DNA of 7,939 nucleotides from Pseudomonadota bacterium (GTDB lineage Bacteria; Pseudomonadota; Alphaproteobacteria; Rhizobiales; Xanthobacteraceae). Made by a program: the position numbers and the translations under genes. The stretch spans positions 1 through 7,939 of the forward strand of contig JAEYTQ010000207.1 of NCBI GenBank assembly GCA_023433965.1. Direction: 5' to 3'. The notes beneath the pieces were generated by a model. The model made no database searches, was not told the origin of the DNA, and worked only from the letters and a program-made list of their open reading frames with translations. Shown piece by piece: positions 5,935 to 7,939 of the stretch (the stretch's first letter is position 1; the number at the start of each line of letters is the position of its first letter).

Positions 5935-7617
5935 ATGCGCATCACCGCGAAATATCTGGCAACCACCGGTCTGGTCCTGGTGACCACGGCCATCGCATCG
6001 CCGTCATGGGCGGCGGACGTCGGCGCCAATTCGACGATCGACACGGTCACCGTCTACCCCGACGGCGCCACCGTCACCCGTGTCATCTCGCTGGATCTCG
6101 CCTCCGGTGACTCGACACTGGTCGCCAAGGACTTTCCGCTCTCGCTTGATCCGTCGTCCCTCCGCGTCGAAGGCGAGGCGGGCGCCAAGCTCACCATCGG
6201 CACGATCGATGCGCGCCCGCCTAAGGCCGCGCCGCCGGTCAATCTGCCCGAACTCGACAAGCGTATCGAAGTGCTGAAGGACCAGCGCGCCGATCTGCAA
6301 GGCGCGATCGATTCGGCCGCAGCGCGGCGCAAGTTCGCGCAGCATTTCGCCGAGACCTCTCCTGCCGGCCTCGGCGACAAGGGCGAGGCGAGGCCGATCA
6401 CCGAATGGCGTGCAGCCTTTGCGGCGGTCGGCGAGGAGATTGCGACTGCGGACACCGCCATCCGTGAAGCCACCCGGAAGCAGCGCGAGATCGACCGCCA
6501 GATCGCGCAATTGGAAGCCGAGCGCTCGGCCAAGCCGCCGAGCAAGCTGGAGGTGCGGATCGACGTCGCGTCAGCCGCGGCGACCAAGGCGACGTTGCGC
6601 GTGACCTACGCCGTGCGCCACGCGCGCTGGGTGCCGCTCTACGACGCCCGGCTCGATACCGGCGCCAAGGACCGCAAGCCGCAGCTCGAACTCGTCCGTC
6701 GTGCCGAGGTGACGCAGTCGACCGGCGAGGACTGGTCCAACGTGACCCTCGGCGTCTCCACGGTCCGCATCAGCCGCGGCGGCAGTGCCCCGGAGCTGAA
6801 TTCGCTGGTGGCGCAATATCCGCAAGTGCCGAAGCCGCTGGCGCTCGGGACGGCATCGGACTTGGCGCGGCCCGCGCCGGCCATGCGGGAGCGTTCTGCG
6901 CAAGTCATGCCAATGTCCAAGGCCCTCGAAGCCGAGCCGCGCCAGAGCGCCGACGAGCAACAGGCCGTGGCCGAGATCGGCGACTTCCAGGCCACCTTCA
7001 GGATTCCCGGCCGCGTCAGCCTCGGCGCATCCGAAGGCGCCAAGAGCCTCCGTATCGCCTCGGTCAATGTTCCCGCCGATCTCGCGGTGCGCGCGGCACC
7101 GGTGCTGGATCCGACCGCCTTCCTCGAAGCCAGTTTCAAACAGACGGACGACACCACTCTGCTGCCCGGCAAGGTCGCGATCTACCGCGACGGCGTCTTC
7201 GTCGGCCGCGGCAAGATCAGCGCGTCCGCCAAGGACGACATCATGCGGCTCGGCTTCGGCGCCGACGACAAGGTGAGAATCGAACGCGCCGTGCTCAAGC
7301 GCAACGAGGGTTCGGCCGGCTTGCTGGTGACGACGTCGAAGACCGACGAGCGCGCGTTCAGGACCACGATCCGTAACGGCCACGACTTCCCGATCAAGGT
7401 CGCGATCGAGGACCAGCTGCCGGTCAGCGAGAACGAGGACATCGTCGTCGAGATGCTGCCGTCGAGCACCCAGCCCACCGCAAGCAACATCCGCGACAAG
7501 CGCGGCGTGCTGCAATGGTCGTTCGACGCCAAGCCCGGCGAGGTTCGCGACATCAATTTCGCCTGGCGCGTCCGCTGGCCGAAGGACAAGAGCATGGTGA
7601 TCGTCCCGGCGGGGTAG
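5935..7617 (+). CDS. Exported DUF4140/DUF4139 protein (mucoidy inhibitor MuiA-like)
   Basis: A 560-residue protein of the mucoidy-inhibitor MuiA-like/TIGR02231 family, whose molecular function is not established. It begins with a clear signal peptide: basic MRITAK, a hydrophobic core, and SPSWA before a likely cut after Ala26, so the mature protein is periplasmic or surface-exposed. DUF4140 follows (about 34-100, with VTVYPDGATVTR at 38-49). Then comes a charged, helical, probable coiled-coil segment (about 105-200), and DUF4139 (about 205-560) with YAVRHARWVPLYDARLD (225-241) and GEDWSNVTLGVSTV (264-277). The C-terminus carries the family's closing FAWRVRWP segment. The ATG at 5935 was chosen because AGGAGG (5923-5928) is 6 bases upstream and the signal peptide starts there; the frame is open from 5803, but that extension is arginine/proline-rich and would bury the signal. 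It lies on the same strand as the response regulator, 164 bp away, so co-transcription is possible but unproven. Confidence 0.88.
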   Translation: MRITAKYLATTGLVLVTTAIASPSWAADVGANSTIDTVTVYPDGATVTRVISLDLASGDSTLVAKDFPLSLDPSSLRVEGEAGAKLTIGTIDARPPKAAPPVNLPELDKRIEVLKDQRADLQGAIDSAAARRKFAQHFAETSPAGLGDKGEARPITEWRAAFAAVGEEIATADTAIREATRKQREIDRQIAQLEAERSAKPPSKLEVRIDVASAAATKATLRVTYAVRHARWVPLYDARLDTGAKDRKPQLELVRRAEVTQSTGEDWSNVTLGVSTVRISRGGSAPELNSLVAQYPQVPKPLALGTASDLARPAPAMRERSAQVMPMSKALEAEPRQSADEQQAVAEIGDFQATFRIPGRVSLGASEGAKSLRIASVNVPADLAVRAAPVLDPTAFLEASFKQTDDTTLLPGKVAIYRDGVFVGRGKISASAKDDIMRLGFGADDKVRIERAVLKRNEGSAGLLVTTSKTDERAFRTTIRNGHDFPIKVAIEDQLPVSENEDIVVEMLPSSTQPTASNIRDKRGVLQWSFDAKPGEVRDINFAWRVRWPKDKSMVIVPAG

Positions 7618-7636
7618 ATTGCTCGCCACGGAGGAA

Positions 7637-7737
7637 GTGCGCTCCCTCTCCTGCTCGCGGGAGGCGGCTGGGGGATTGCTCCGTTGTGGAGACACCCTCT
7701 CCCCAACCCTCCCCGCAACCGAGGGAGGGGAGCGCAC
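7637..7737. repeat. Intergenic element with terminal inverted repeats
   Basis: GTGCGCTCCC (7637-7646) and GGGAGCGCAC (7728-7737) are perfect 10-base inverted repeats bounding about 100 bp; imperfect complementarity continues inward. Inside are a CTCC-GTTGT-GGAG stem (7679-7691) and C-rich runs such as CCCTCTCCCC and CCCTCCCCGC. It fills the 143-bp gap between two convergent genes and could act as a bidirectional terminator or a REP-like repeat. It has no coding capacity for a transposase. Similar CCCTCTCCC/GAGGGAG wording occurs at 1797-1833. Confidence 0.5.
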
Positions 7738-7760
7738 CGTCTTTGCAGAAACGGGATTGG

Positions 7761-7939
7761 CTAAATTCCGGTTGCAACGGCCCGCATCGATTGAGGCAGC
7801 ACATACGGCACACCGTCGGCCTGATGCACGACGGCCTCGATCTCGAAAATGTCGCGGATGATCTCGCGCGTGACGACGTCCGCGCGCGGGCCATCGGCGG
7901 CGAGCCTGCCGCCGGCCAGGACGACCAGCCGGTCGGCAA
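7761..7939 (-). CDS. ABC transporter ATP-binding protein, FecE/HmuV/BtuD type (3' end only)
   Basis: Only the last 58 codons are inside the window; the gene runs off the right edge. The visible protein begins ADRLVVLAGGRLAADGP and continues with TREIIRDIFEIEA, ending in VPYVLPQ and a short tail before TAG at 7763-7761. This matches the C-terminal part of ATPases of iron-siderophore, haem or cobalamin importers (pattern DR-hhhh-GGRh-A-GP, then VhT-hhIR-hF-hEA). The Walker A, Q-loop, signature and Walker B motifs would lie outside, so substrate cannot be decided. The partner permease and binding protein are expected beyond the right edge, upstream of this gene. It converges on the MuiA-like gene across the inverted-repeat element. 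Confidence 0.85.
   Translation of the reverse strand, partial: ADRLVVLAGGRLAADGPRADVVTREIIRDIFEIEAVVHQADGVPYVLPQSMRAVATGI

Noticed and set aside
7553..7939. Minus-strand open frame overlapping the end of the MuiA-like gene and the window edge
   Set aside because: Ser/Arg-rich translation with no family match. The true gene at the right edge is in another frame and ends at 7761.

Overview
This is high-GC DNA (G+C-rich third codon positions throughout). It reads as an alphaproteobacterial chromosome, most likely the Bradyrhizobium/Rhodopseudomonas group. The reasons are an oxygen-independent HemN, a cysteine-free NnrR-type Crp/Fnr regulator beside nnrS, FixK/NnrR-style TTG-N8-CAA boxes, a FixJ-like regulator, and GC-rich palindromic intergenic repeats of a kind I associate with that group. 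The genus is an inference from memory; no rRNA or other marker is present.

Left half (1-3918) is a low-oxygen/nitric-oxide block. hemN (anaerobic haem synthesis) is followed on the same strand by a 65-residue DUF1858 CxxC protein with its own FNR-type promoter. Convergent to that is a Crp/Fnr regulator of NnrR type. It is divergent from nnrS, a multi-spanning haem/copper membrane protein linked to NO tolerance. The 126-bp regulator-nnrS gap holds a near-perfect TTTGCG-N4-CGCAAA operator. A related but weaker box lies upstream of the DUF1858 gene. The simplest reading is a small NO/low-oxygen regulon: the regulator controls nnrS, possibly itself, and possibly the DUF1858 gene. No NO reductase or nitrite reductase is in the window.

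Middle (3921-5770) holds two regulators. An AraC-family regulator with an arabinose-binding-type N-terminal domain ends 2 bp from nnrS, tail to tail. Divergent from it is a FixJ/NarL-type response regulator whose receiver lacks the phosphoacceptor aspartate (Glu instead). The gap between them has a near-consensus sigma-70 promoter for the AraC gene, with a composite palindrome over its -35 box.

Right part (5935-7939) carries an exported DUF4140/DUF4139 (MuiA-like) protein with a signal peptide and a long charged helical segment. A roughly 100-bp inverted-repeat element follows. The window ends in the last 58 codons, on the minus strand, of a FecE/HmuV-type ABC transporter ATPase. No gap between genes exceeds 300 bases. 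No tRNA, rRNA, CRISPR array, transposase or phage gene was seen.
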